From Loripinus fragilis (Eukaryota > Mollusca > Bivalvia > Lucinida > Lucinidae), in contig OZ026516.1 of the NCBI GenBank assembly GCA_964019695.1, forward strand, positions 102,858,368 through 102,922,367: a DNA stretch of 64,000 bases. The letters run 5' to 3'. A program made the translations under genes and the position numbers. The notes below the pieces were generated by a model that ran no database searches, was not told the origin of the DNA, and saw nothing but the letters and a program-made list of their open reading frames with translations. Positions 1 to 10,289 of the stretch are shown one piece after another; the first letter of the stretch is position 1, and each line of letters opens with the position of its first letter.

Positions 1-830
1 AGGGACTGCGTAGTTAGCTGCCCTTGAGCATCTGAAAAAAACATAGACTTATAATGTGAGAAACGTTGTGACGACTCAGCCGCCTTCATTTTTTAATAGA
101 ACATCTTCATTTTGAATACCGGCCACATCCCATCACCTATTATGAAGTTAGCTGTGTTTAAGCATCTTAAAATAGATGGATATTATTGTGACCATTCTAG
201 CGCTTTCATTTTGGATTCGATCTTTTTTATTCTTGCAGACAACAAGGACAACCATAAAAGCTTGAATTAGTTTGAATTTCAAGCAGAACCAACTTCAGAC
301 TGCGGTGTCAGCTGCCCTTGAGCATCTGTTAAAATTTCCATATACTTACACTTGGAGATACGTTGTGACCACTCTTGCGCCTGCATTTTTGAATGTATCT
401 TCCTCATTCTTGCAGGTAACGAGGACAGCCGTAAAAGCTTGAATGAGACACCTGACCACCAACTACAGAGTAAGCTGCCCTTGAACGTCTTGAATATAGC
501 TGCATAATGTTGTGACCTATCTAGCGCCTTCATTTTCATTTGATCTTTTACGTTCTTGTATGTAATCTGGAAATACATAAAAGTATGGATGAGTTTGAAT
601 TTCTTTCACATCCCATCACTGACGACGGAGTTAGCTGACGTTGAGCATTTGAAAAATACAGTTTTACCAGCTTTCCTCTGCAATTTGTATTCAGATCCTT
701 TTGATACTTGCAGGTAACCATAACAGACATAATATCTTGAGTGTCAGTATTCCTGATCACTGTTTCAAGTTCAGAGTCACCTGCCTTTGAGCATTGTAAA
801 GTATGGTGTCTCCAAACATTATGCTGGCTC
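1..830. repeat. diverged tandem array of ~135-165 bp monomers
   Basis: A phrase close to 'agttagctgcccttgagcatct'-like sequence recurs near 13, 148, 306, 468, 630 and 775. Between these, 'gttgtgaccactct', 'ttcttgcaggtaac' and 'cataaaagcttgaat' recur in the same order. This makes about six imperfect monomers that run off the left edge of the window. Open frames here are short and broken, so I see no gene. Confidence 0.75.
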
Positions 831-1332
831 CCAGGTGAGCGATCGTTGCCCATTGGGCTACTTGTTCGTTGTTCCCATGGTTTTTGGGGACCTGTGTTAG
901 GTCAATTTTGTGGAGTAGTTCTTGAAGTCCTTTCTAGTTTTGCAATTGTGTGGGGTTTGTTTTGGGCCATTGTCTTGTTTTGTTTGATTTGATCTGATTC
1001 TTAACGTCCACTCAATAATCCCTCGATCAGTTATAAAGGGACGGGTCTTCCTGGTGTGAACCAGTACTAAGCAAGGATTAATGTGTCTTGCTCAAGGACA
1101 AAACGCAGTGACGTCTTCTTGGTCTCGAGTCAAGCACTCTACCGCTGAGCCACTGCGCTCCATGCCATTGTCTTGGTGTGCTTTTTAGTTTTGCAATGAT
1201 TTTGCATAGAAATGGAGAGCTGATTTGTGTCTGTGCTGTTATGTGGCTTTTTGTGTTTTGTGCCTCTTCTTCGTGGTGCCATGGGCTGTTCTGTGATCTA
1301 TAATTGTGACGTTTCCTAGTGATACTCATTTG
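826..1332 (+). mobile_element. old family B repeat split by a SINE
   Basis: The 3' part (1176-1332) shares 'cctcttcttcgtggtgccat' and a 'gatactcatt' end with the family B copies at 8984 and 11122. The 5' part (826-965) is more diverged. A minus-oriented SINE at 978-1163 interrupts it and duplicated 12 bp of it, so family B was here first. Confidence 0.6.
978..1163 (-). mobile_element. tRNA-derived SINE, copy a
   Basis: The element lies on the minus strand and is flanked by a perfect 12-bp target duplication, 'gccattgtcttg', at 966-977 and 1164-1175. It has the conserved body ('cttgctcaaggac', 'gaaccagtactaagc' on the + strand) and the tRNA-like A-box end ('caagcactctaccgctgagc'). It lacks the B-box block that copies at 3003 and 4194 keep, so it has an internal deletion. 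Confidence 0.85.
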
Positions 1333-1385
1333 TTCTATAAATAAAGGATTTTACATGAGTGCTCATGTTTTATTGAATTTATTAA

Positions 1386-1790
1386 ATGCGTTGGGGGAAA
1401 ATTGATAAAATGCGAGGCTTGTCGATCATTTTATCGCTTTTTCGCGATGAATTTCATAATTTCAATAATACAGGCGCACGAATGTTAGATTCTTTTTATC
1501 ACATGACATTAAAATTACGTTTTTTTTGCTACGAGTTTTATAAATTCAATAATACAGGAGCACGAATGTTAGATTCCATTTACCACATAACATCAAAATT
1601 ACTCCTAAAATCGCATTTTGGGCGTGGAATCGTCAATATATTGCCATCATTTACGCAACGTTATAATTATGTACATGATGAACGTCATTATGTTACGCTA
1701 CTAATCTCTAAACCAGTGGTGGTTTGTCGATTTTATAACATGGCGTTATATCACTCCCAGAGGCGACGTTATGTGATACATGGAAATTAA
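1386..1790 (+). other. 134-codon open frame with an internal 84-bp duplication
   Basis: An ATG-initiated frame contains two copies of a ~73-bp block (1446-1518 and 1530-1602) spaced 84 bp apart. That is a multiple of three, so the frame is kept. The two translated copies share FNNTGARMLDS. I recognise no domain, signal peptide or membrane segment, and composition resembles the flanking DNA. It may be a chance frame in a duplicated repeat or the remains of an unknown element. I do not claim a protein-coding gene. Confidence 0.2.
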
Positions 1791-2032
1791 AAGTTATTGT
1801 TTGCTTGAACGCGCTGATTTAATTACATGTCGTAGACTACCAACCTTGACAAAATACTCTTTTTTTTCAAACTAGTCAGTCTAATTTGGGTATTCTCTGA
1901 GATCTGCCAGTATTATTTTTTAAATATTTGTTGGAATATATTATTGTGATAATCATAAAAAACACTCTACACGGATAAAACTTTTCAGTTATCTCTTTCA
2001 GTCCCAAGTGTGTTTGTTCTTGTAACGTTTTA

Positions 2033-2660
2033 GCTCACCTGAGCCAGCTATTGTGATGGTTGGATGTTTGACGTGTGTCGTCTGTCATGTGTCGTCAACG
2101 ATTGTTTTAAAGGACATGTCTTCCTCAACTATTGGCTTGATTTCGAACAAACTTGGCAAGATACATCATTATTGTTCAAATTGTTCCAGTCCGTTGCATT
2201 TCTAGGTCACATTGGCTGAAATAGTGAAAACTAAAGATTTTCTTGTCTGAAACAGCAAGGCCTAGAGCCTTGATATTTGGTATGTAGCATTACCTAGTGG
2301 ACCTCTATTAAGTATGTTCAATTTATACCCCTGGGGTTTAAATGGTCACCCCTCGGGGTCACGTGTTTTACATAGGCTTATATACGAAAAATATAAAAAC
2401 ATTTTGTCTGAAACCACTAGGCGTAGAGCCTTGATATTTGGTTTGTAGCACCACCTACAGTAGCGTACCTCTAACAAGTATGTTAAAGTTATGCATCTGG
2501 TGCCAAAATGGCACGTTTAACATAGGCTTATATAGGGGATTTTTTATAAGTCTGCTTGTCAGAAACCACAAGCTTTGATATTTATTGTATGGCATCTTCT
2601 ACCAATTTTGTTCAAATTATGGCCCTTCAGGGAAAATGCTTCGCCCAAGGGGTCTCTTGT
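2033..2660 (+). repeat. dispersed repeat made of three ~140-170 bp monomers
   Basis: The block starts near 'tagctcacctgagcc'. It then repeats 'gtctgaaaccac', 'tagagccttgatatttggt', 'gtacctctaacaagtatgtt' and 'cataggcttatata' at about 2238-2400, 2401-2540 and 2541-2660. Period and divergence suggest an old satellite-like mobile repeat. No coding frame is kept. Confidence 0.7.
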
Positions 2661-2842
2661 GAAAACTTAACTTAATTCTGCTTTTACAAATGATTTAAAA
2701 AAGATTTTTTTTTTTTCGAAAAATGTTCATAGTTGCAGACTTAGTCTCTTTAAAAATATACATTATTTCTCTAAGATTGCTTGCTTGATTTTGTGCATTT
2801 AGGTTGTGGAGTACTATATTCTTTGTATGCAAGCTAATTCTA

Positions 2843-2843
<1 letters not shown>

Positions 2844-2873
<30 letters not shown>
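2844..2873. repeat. (GTT)n microsatellite
   Basis: About ten GTT/TTG units in a row. Read on the minus strand they give the poly-glutamine run of a spurious short frame. Confidence 0.95.
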
Positions 2874-2874
<1 letters not shown>

Positions 2875-3002
2875 TGTATGTTGTCTGCTGATTATTTCCA
2901 AATCATCTCTTTCAGAATGTGTTTTAGAAATACTCTCAGAGTGTCCGACAATTTGGATCGAGAATACAAAGATCATTAGCACTTGCAGACAGTTTGTTTG
3001 TA

Positions 3003-3186
3003 TGATTTGATTCTTTACGTCCCATCAACAATCTCTCAGTTAAACAGGGACGGGTCTTCCTGGGTTGAACCAGTACTAAGCTAGGATAAATGTGTCTTGC
3101 TCAAGGACCACAACGCAGTGACGCCGGTGAGGCTCGAACCCGCGGCCCTTCTGTCTCGAGTCAAGCACTCTACCACTGAGCTCCTT
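3003..3186 (-). mobile_element. tRNA-derived SINE, copy b
   Basis: Nearly full-length copy in minus orientation. The tail is 'gattctttacgtcc', the conserved body is 'cttgctcaaggaccacaacg', and the tRNA-like head has B box 'ggctcgaacccgcgg' and A box 'tcaagcactctaccactgag'. I could not find a convincing target duplication, so one end may be damaged. Confidence 0.85.
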
Positions 3187-4012
3187 ATAGAGTTAAACCG
3201 CTACTGTGCGTACAGGAATTCAGTGAACAACGCATTTTTAGCGTTTATTTCGTTATGTGCTGACTGATCGCACAATGACCATCAAAATTTAATGCATCTA
3301 TACACCGCCTAATTGGTGATATTTTTTTCGTTACAAGATGTATTGTCAAATGGGCTGTGATATGATGGAATTCGTTCTCATTTGAGCATCTGCATTTTTT
3401 AATTTACCCTAAATGCACCTTTGTACGGATCACTGTCTTTAGTTTACTATCGATGAATAATTATACACTTTTATAAGACGAAGTTACGTGTCTTATCATA
3501 TCAAAATAGTTGCATCAAATGCGATTTATGGCAATATTTTGGGCTCAAAGAATTTTGGCATACGAGAAAACATTGAGGCCTTTATCCTAGTGGGTACCCA
3601 TCCACATGTTCCTATAAAATGAACCTCTGTGTTCCCCTGTTCCTCAATTTAAAATCTTGATTTTCTGTGTTCCCTTCTTATCTGATCATCAGATTTTAAA
3701 CATTTTCCAACTTGTTTTATTAAATAAATTGAACTTTCTATTTGTTTATTCCAAATACTGATTTGTTGACAGCAGACAATGCAAAATGTGCATGCAAAAA
3801 GGTTATTCTGGGCACTTATAAATGAGAAGAGAAAATAATCACAGGGCTCACCCGCAACACAGGCCACGACGCGAGAAAACCGGTCTTCTGGGTTTCCAAC
3901 AAAGCGAGTTTTAAACCAGTCTCTTCGGCTAAACAGACTAGCGAGAAGTTGAAATTTCACTCGTAGCAAGTGTAGATACGATTCATCTAAAAAAGCAGAC
4001 AACAAAGTTGCT
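3187..4012. other. unique-looking AT-rich stretch, nothing recognised
   Basis: The 118-codon minus-strand frame at 3649-4005 has no recognisable domain. Its 3900-4005 part overlaps a dispersed repeat that recurs at 35740 and 39650. I see no supported gene here. Confidence 0.5.
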
Positions 4013-4070
4013 GATGAGACTGCGCGGATGCGCAGGCTGGTCTGCGCCTTTATTGTTGCAAATCACCGAA
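4013..4070 (+). repeat. family G repeat ('gcgcaggctggtctg' core)
   Basis: The core 'gactgcgcggatgcgcaggc' contains a small palindrome around the repeated gcgc. Related cores occur at 30080, 31905, 35630, 51175 and 56535 in both orientations, so this is a dispersed family. Confidence 0.65.
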
Positions 4071-4193
4071 GACAGGTTTTTGCAGTCGCGGTCCAATTGC
4101 TATCCATGAACGCTTGGAAAACACGGGAAATATGATAACTAAGACATAATTGTAATTTGCGCAGTCTCTTCAAAGCACTCACAGTGTGTATGT

Positions 4194-4403
4194 TTGTTTT
4201 GTTTGTTTGTTTGATTTGTTTCTTTACGTCCACTCAACAATCTTTCAGTTATGCGGGACGAGTCTTCCTGGGTTGAACCAGTACTAAGCTAGGATAAATG
4301 TGTCTTGCTCAAGGACCACAACGCAGTGACGCCGGTGAGGCTCGAACCCGCGGCCCTTCGGTCTCGAGTCAAGCACTCTACCACTGAGCCACTGCGCTCC
4401 CTA
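4194..4403 (-). mobile_element. tRNA-derived SINE, copy c, with 14-bp TSD
   Basis: A minus-oriented, apparently full-length SINE is bounded by the perfect 14-bp repeat 'cacagtgtgtatgt' at 4180-4193 and 4404-4417. In SINE orientation it runs from a tRNA-like head with A and B boxes, through a conserved central block, to a short tail rich in 'caaa' units. This is the best copy to use as a reference for the family. Confidence 0.92.
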
Positions 4404-4907
4404 CACAGTGTGTATGTAGACACACCAAGAGTTATCCTGTTGGTGACTGTTTTCTATATAATACAACCTGATATACGAAAGTCAACATGGTATTCATTGA
4501 ACTGTATAAACCATGTGTTACCCATATGAAATACATTGAGGGAAAATAAGGAATTTTCTGAATCGAAAACGACTAAGTTATTTTATTTTACAAGAGATTC
4601 CAGACTTATTTTCCTTTCATAAATATTCAAATATGCAATTGTATATTAGGCGGTGTTTTATTATATGTATGTGCAAAATTTTAGTCCAAAATTTTATCAG
4701 TAAAGACATTTTAAAAAAGAAAAACGTTGTTCACTGAATTTCTGTACGGACTTTAGTCTTTAACATTTGGCTTTTATCACGTATTCGATATATCGCGGTA
4801 TGCATTTTTTGTGATCCACAACAAGGTGATCGAAATACTATTGATGAGTACAATCCCTAACTTGGCTATCATCCTATCTTTAACTTGTTGCATGCCTGGT
4901 AATGTTT

Positions 4908-5065
4908 CATGCTTTTTTGTCGTCTGCTGACTTTTTTTTCAAAATTATCTTTTTCAAAATAATTCTTTCAGGAACACTACCAGAGTGTCAAACGGTTCTG
5001 TCGGTCCTGATCTGGATCTAAACTGTTTGCAAACGTTATCAGCAGACGACAAAAGCCGTCGTTAG
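4908..5065. repeat. family F repeat with inverted ends
   Basis: The ends are inverted: 'ttttgtcgtctgctga' on the left and 'tcagcagacgacaaaa' on the right. The interior has 'agagtgtcaaac' and 'gatctggatctaaactgttt'. Related copies lie at 30500-30665 and 40595-40775. It looks like a small MITE. Confidence 0.7.
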
Positions 5066-5579
5066 CAAAGAAAGAAGTATGACAATATTCTTTATCATCT
5101 TAAATGTTTTTAATTATCGTTTGTTACAAAAGTGTACATGTAATAACAAAAGGGCAGTTTTGACTAAGCAACCGCACAGGCTTTTTGTCAGCGTCCTTAC
5201 TGTTCACTGTCTATGAAATATAATGTACTTAAATATCGAATTCTTCAACATATTAACTGTCTCTCTTATTAAACAGGCTGATCGTTCGTAACATCAAAAG
5301 GAGTCTTTTTTCGTGACGTGGTTTAATTTTAAAAAGCTAACAACTTCAAGGACAGATCTTAAGATAGCACTTATTAGTGCAGTGTTGATATATATTAGGT
5401 ACTTTTATCATATGGGCTTTGTCGAGAGAAAACCTGTCACCGAGGCTATAAAACTTTTTTTATATGCTCCCCTAACTGAGCATGAAATTTATGCTGCCCA
5501 TAGATGTCTTTAATCTGTGATTGTTGCAGTGACCAAAGGCCTAGTAAAGCAACAGTAATGTGTACAAACTGTTTTCCTT

Positions 5580-5697
5580 ACCCACCAGTTTAATCATATG
5601 CTTTTTGTGCTCAAAAGAACCGTCTCATTCACAACGTGTGTTTTGGTTGAGTTATGAGAAAAATATTTTTCAAGTACACGCTCTTATCTGGAGGTTT
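5580..5697 (-). repeat. family E repeat, copy 1
   Basis: It carries the family E core 'ctcaaaagaaccgtctca' and, in reverse orientation, the flanking 'cttatctgg' and 'gtgttttggttgag' blocks seen in the copies at 52575 and 53190. Confidence 0.6.
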
Positions 5698-6434
5698 GTA
5701 TACAATAATACAAGTCTCTTGTGCGATGTTTTTGTTGCTGTTTAGTAACATGTGTTATATTGTACAAATTCTAACAGATTGTACTCTAAATAAATTAATA
5801 ATCTAAAAAATCTATATATATGTACATGTTGTAAACTCTAAGAGACCAAAATTAAACCGCTGATTCATTCAAGAAGGGTTGTTGTCAGTTACAAGAGAAA
5901 AGTATGTGCACAAATTACTGGTTAACCGCTTGTGAAAAAGTGGGGTTAGGTAAAATGACCGTCCCGCAATGACCATAGCTGTTGACTTGGGACGTAAAGC
6001 AACAAAACAATTAAACCAGACAACATTTATGTGTTGTTGTGCATACAATGTGTTATATAGATTATTCAACTTACAATACAAAGACATATTGGTTTGATGG
6101 CAATCCCATTCATTTGCAAGTGCTTACAAGATTTTTAAAAAATCCTAAATTTAGAGAAATACACAAACGGAGTCCATCAAAGAATAAATATCAAATCTCA
6201 TTTTTAAGCTATATCAAAAGAATAATTACAATGTTGAGTTATGGCCCTTTGAGGCCCTAACCCGAACTGCTCGAGAACAATGCATAATGACCGTCCTAGT
6301 TTGGTTTATTTATAGCACAAATAAACTATCTTTTCATTATGTAATCTTAACATACACTTAATATACACCATCGTTTTATTGCAATCAACAAAGGCTAACG
6401 TGCAAGGTCAAATGTATCCAAACACATCATTTAG

Positions 6435-6636
6435 GAGGGAGCTCAGTGGCTGAGTGGTAGAGTGCTTGACTTGAGACCGAAGGGCCGCGGGTTCGAGCCT
6501 CACCGGCGTCACTGCGTTGTGGTCCTTGAGCAAGACACATTTATCCTAGCTTAGTACTGGTTTAACCCAGGAAGACCCGTCCCACATAACTGAAAGATTG
6601 TTGAGTGGACGTAAAGAATCAAATCAAACAAATCAA
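6435..6636 (+). mobile_element. tRNA-derived SINE, copy d (plus strand) with TSD
   Basis: A full-length SINE in + orientation. The head is 'agctcagtggctgagtggta' (A box), then 'gggttcgagcc' (B box), then the central block 'ccttgagcaagacacattta', with tail 'aaatcaaacaaatcaaa'. An 11-bp direct repeat, 'acatcatttag', flanks it at 6424-6434 and 6637-6647. The head resembles a tRNA with internal pol III promoter boxes. Confidence 0.92.
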
Positions 6637-6824
6637 ACATCATTTAGTGGTAAAATCTTTAAAATTGTCTTTTATTCAGCAAGCACAAATAATAAGAAAA
6701 TTTGGATTCTTCAGAATAAGAGAGACCAACACAATTTGAAAGCAGCTATCTTCGTTTCATTCATCTGTTCAAGAGCACTAGACTAAGAAGATAATGCAAA
6801 ACTTCTCACTATAGAGTAGGCTCG

Positions 6825-7075
6825 GTTATTGTGTTCAAAATCTTGAATTTCATTTTTTTTTTTTTTTGGTGGGGTTCAGAAAAATGAATATGTTTTGGAG
6901 TATGAAGATTTTTTGGATATTTGTTTGGGTCAACACAAAGCTGGGCTGGTTTTAGGGGTCATTGCTATGCATTTTAGGGGTCTTTTTTAAGGTCAATGTT
7001 CAGAAGGGGGATGTCAATGTTCAGAAGAGGGATATTTTTTGGGTTGCTAAAATTTAAAATATTTATTGTAGTTGT
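6825..7075 (+). mobile_element. family D element, truncated copy
   Basis: It is collinear with 62340-62590: 'ttcaaaatcttgaatttca', a poly-T/G run, 'gtatgaagattttttggata', 'ctggttttaggggtcatt' and 'aaggtcaatgttcagaag'. The last phrase is duplicated in this copy. Both terminal inverted repeats are missing. Confidence 0.65.
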
Positions 7076-7169
7076 ATTCTACTTACTTTCGACGAAGTGT
7101 ACCATAAGGGATAATTGTTCAAACTGGCTACTATTGCATGCTTTGGATCTCTTCGTCTTTGGTTTACAT

Positions 7170-8480
7170 CTCTGGGCCAAGACAAATGGTTGATTCAAAT
7201 GGTATAGTATAAGAATGGGCAACAATCTTTGCTGGAGTTCCATAAGGCTCTATTCTGGGACCACTCCTTTTTAGCGAACAACTTCCAGTCAACTATCCGT
7301 CTCTTTGCAGCTGACACCAGTCTCTAATTTTTTATAAGAAATTCCTTACACAGCAGCACTTACTCTGAATTCAGATTTAGGGGACAATATCTTAATGTGT
7401 TGACGATTGCTTGGTAAACTTTAACCCTTCGTATTCGGGAAACCCTTAAACAAGTATTTTTGCAAACGTTGAAGACCCAGATTAAATACAGCATAACATC
7501 AGGGTCTACACTGTTTGTAAAGTTAAAGAAGATCTTCAGACTAAAGAATACCATAAAAAATGTTATAACCTGACACCCCTAGATATGTATAATGGACAAT
7601 CTCAAGTTTATCGTATCAAACCAGAAGAAAGAATTCATTTGTATTCAAAGAGTTAATCCTACTAACTTATGATATCTAGGAAAAGAATTCCTGCAGCGTA
7701 CCAATCTCTTAAAACGAATAACGCCGATCAAGATCAAGATATACCACACTCACACACTACTGGCTAGCCCACGGCACCACGAGAAAGAGCCACAGAACAA
7801 TGACAGTTACCAAGAAGACAAGCATAGTAAAGCAACCAGCTCTCTCTTCCTCATTAAGATGATTGCCAAACAAGAAAGGACATGAATCACTATACAATAA
7901 ACACAGAACCCCCACAATTGGAGTAACAATAATCAACCCATGAACAACAACAGAACCACCGCCTTAGATGGGACAGCAGCCTAAGCCCGGGGCTTAAATG
8001 CATTTTATTATACTTGTACCAATTAGTGTTTTCGCCCTAGACATAAACACCTGGGTTTCATTTTTAACAATTCCTGCACATGATCAGAAATGAAAAACAA
8101 ACACATTTGAAAAGGTATAGTCGAGACTAATCGAAGCCAAGACCAATTAGACCTCATGAAGAAGCTAGAATTTTAACTTGAGGAACAGAATTGTGTAGCA
8201 TCCTAAAACTTAACTTTGATGGGATATCATCCTCAACAAACGGTTTAAACACATTCTCCTCATCATTTATGAACTAATAAAATGGACTCACTCTTGTCCA
8301 TCTTTCTGATCTTTTACCCCCTATCGTCCAAGATAATGTTACAAATAAACTTCGAAACGCCAACAACATGCACTCATTGTGACCACGCACGAACCTATTT
8401 TCAACTTTTCTTCCCTTCAACCATTCGTGCCTGGAATGAGCTATCAGATGAAATAAACAAGAAAAGAAAAACCCACCTCA
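7170..8480 (+). pseudogene. decayed LINE reverse transcriptase (jockey/CR1-like clade), interrupted
   Basis: Three translated blocks identify it. Near 7228-7272 the frame reads AGVP*GSILGPLLF, the RT motif AGVPQGSILGPLLF with one stop. Near 7300-7325 it reads IRLFAADTSL, where active elements have the FADD catalytic pair, so one aspartate is lost. At about 8385-8460 it reads ARTYFQLFFPSTIRAWNELS, the conserved region near the C-terminus of many invertebrate LINE polyproteins. Stops and frameshifts lie between the blocks. A reverse-oriented family B repeat (7743-8020) splits it. The clade is a guess from motif style, but the non-LTR RT origin is well supported. Confidence 0.7.
7743..8020 (-). 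mobile_element. family B repeat, inserted in a LINE relic
   Basis: The reverse complement matches the copies at 8984 and 11122, with 'cttaggctgctgtcc' at one end and 'ggagtctgtaattgtt'-like text inside. Flanking LINE fragments on both sides show it inserted into the LINE. Confidence 0.7.
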
Positions 8481-8870
8481 TTGAAATGATGGAAATTGAA
8501 ATTGATTTTATATATATCATCAAAATCCGATATGAGATATAACGTGTAAGGGACATGACTGAAATACTGATGAAATTACGTTAAAGCTAATATAGCCATA
8601 ATGGATTAATCTCTGATGGTTGTCACTGATATTCGGAAAATATCTTACTTGCTCTAAAAAGTTTCTATGTTACCTCCCTTAAAATTTGCAAACAAAGTTT
8701 CATTTGAATTGGGTTTTTTTCAGAATTTGAATAGGCCTATCCACGTCAATAAAGATGCAGATGGTGTTTAAGATCAACAGTGATATGATTCAGTAATATT
8801 TATGTGTTTACATTTACAAGAATATTAAAATATAACTTTGTCTCAAGAAGTAGCATAAACCATTAAATCT

Positions 8871-8948
8871 ATTCTTCCTGTTTATATAACAGAGCAGAAT
8901 CTAGGGCACTATTCTTCCTGTTTATATAACAGAGCAAAATCTAGGGCA
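8871..8948. repeat. two-unit 40-bp tandem duplication
   Basis: 'attcttcctgtttatataac' plus the following 'agagca-aatctagggca' is repeated at 8871 and 8911, with one or two differences. Confidence 0.9.
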
Positions 8949-8983
8949 AACATTTGGTACCAGTAAAATGCATTTAAGCCCCC

Positions 8984-9270
8984 CCCTCCACCCCAGTGGC
9001 TTAGGCTGCTGTTCGTTCTAAGGTGGTGGTTCTGTTGTTGTTGAATTTTTGTGTTTGTTGCTACTCCCATTGTGGGAGTCTGTAATTGTTCTGTGCTTTG
9101 TTGTACATTACTTTAGGTCCATTCTAGTGTTGCAATCATCTTGGTGGGGAAGAGGGAGCTGGTTGCTTTGCTTAGTCTACCTGGTGTCTCGTGATGGAAG
9201 GGTGGCTCTTCCTCGCGGTGTCATGGGGTTATCTGCGATTTGTTATTGAGGTATTTCCTGATTATACTCA
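8984..9270 (+). mobile_element. family B repeat, copy 2
   Basis: It starts with 'ggcttaggctgctg', contains 'cattgtgggagtctgtaatt' and 'aatcatcttggtggggaaga', and ends 'tatttcctgattatactcac'. It is collinear with 11122-11406. The 'aaaatgcatttaagcccc' just before it also precedes the 7743 copy, so the full repeat may begin there. Confidence 0.75.
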
Positions 9271-9289
9271 CTTACTATACATGATAAAA

Positions 9290-9790
9290 TGTATAACTGT
9301 TGTGTGATATTATTGATTTTGTGTACAGCTTACACAAATAGCCAGGACTATTTTGTGTAATATTTGGGAAAACTGTTAGTGTAAGTCTGTGCCAACTATA
9401 ATAATATAGACCTATATTGGTAGTAATGCACTGTTTGGGTCTCAATGAAGCAAGATTACTTCCACAAAATGCTTTGAGGCGTGACTGTAATGGTAAATCA
9501 TTGAATGAATCGAGTGTGATTACTGAGATGTCGTGGTAGAAGTATACTGTTTCCACATCTAAATATCAGTTAAACAAAGAAAGGATCGAAAGCCCTGTCA
9601 ATGTACTTTTAGACAAACACAAGAAAAGGTCAGCTATCACATACCAGATTACGCATGGCATGTAGCTTGTTAAACTTTCATTTATACAGTAAAAAATGCC
9701 AACAGACCGCCTTGTATTTGTGGTGGTTTTGAAAGTGCTGATTACATATTTTTTAAATGTTCAAAATATAGGCACACATTGAAAGTAAGA
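9290..9790 (+). pseudogene. C-terminal fragment of a LINE polyprotein
   Basis: Near 9690-9770 the + strand reads CICGGFESADYIFFKC. This matches the cysteine-containing block (C-x-C ... E-(T/S)-x-x-(H/Y)-x-(F/I)-F-x-C) common at the end of invertebrate LINE ORF2 proteins. Upstream blocks are broken by stops. It is a dead fragment next to a Penelope-like element tail. Confidence 0.45.
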
Positions 9791-10072
9791 AAGATAGCAA
9801 GGATCAGGAATCGATACAATCAAGTACCACACCTGTCCCAAGAAACCAAATGGGAAAGAAAATAATCACAATAAACATCACAAACAAAAGCCAAGAGGTC
9901 AACCCTTTCCCTTCAGGTGACCACAAGGCAGAAATGAACAGACGCAAAAACATGACAATTACAAGATATAAATGACACAAATGATCCACAAAAGAAGTAC
10001 CGCATTGGAACAGTCAGTAAAAATATTTTACTGGAGGGCTTAAACCTGTTAAATGGCATGCCAACCTCACCA
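9785..10072 (-). mobile_element. family A: 3' tail of the Penelope-like element
   Basis: Read on the minus strand it begins near 'aggtttaagccctccagtaa' and ends 'attcctgatccttgc'. It directly follows the RT coding relic, so it is this element's 3' untranslated end. Partial or stand-alone copies at 16756, 27898 and 34870 are then best read as 5'-truncated or tandem copies. Confidence 0.7.
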
Positions 10073-10289
10073 TTAGTTTAGATGTGGATCAAGACACATA
10101 GATGTTTGGTTTGCATGAAAGACCCTAACTTATTTATACATGGAATGTCTACTAGAACATATAAATCAAGATATAAAAAGGAGTTAAAGCAAAGATAAGG
10201 ACTCAACAGTACATAAAACTGAATACGGGAGCAAAGGAAATCCAACAGGTAAACCCCTATAGGCCTGACAATAGCCAAAGCATTAGGCT

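Noticed and set aside
2695..2982. Minus-strand frame with a glutamine run
   Set aside because: The run is a (GTT)n microsatellite, and the rest is not protein-like.
3649..4005. 118-codon minus-strand frame
   Set aside because: No domain or splice context. Part overlaps dispersed repeat sequence found elsewhere in the window.
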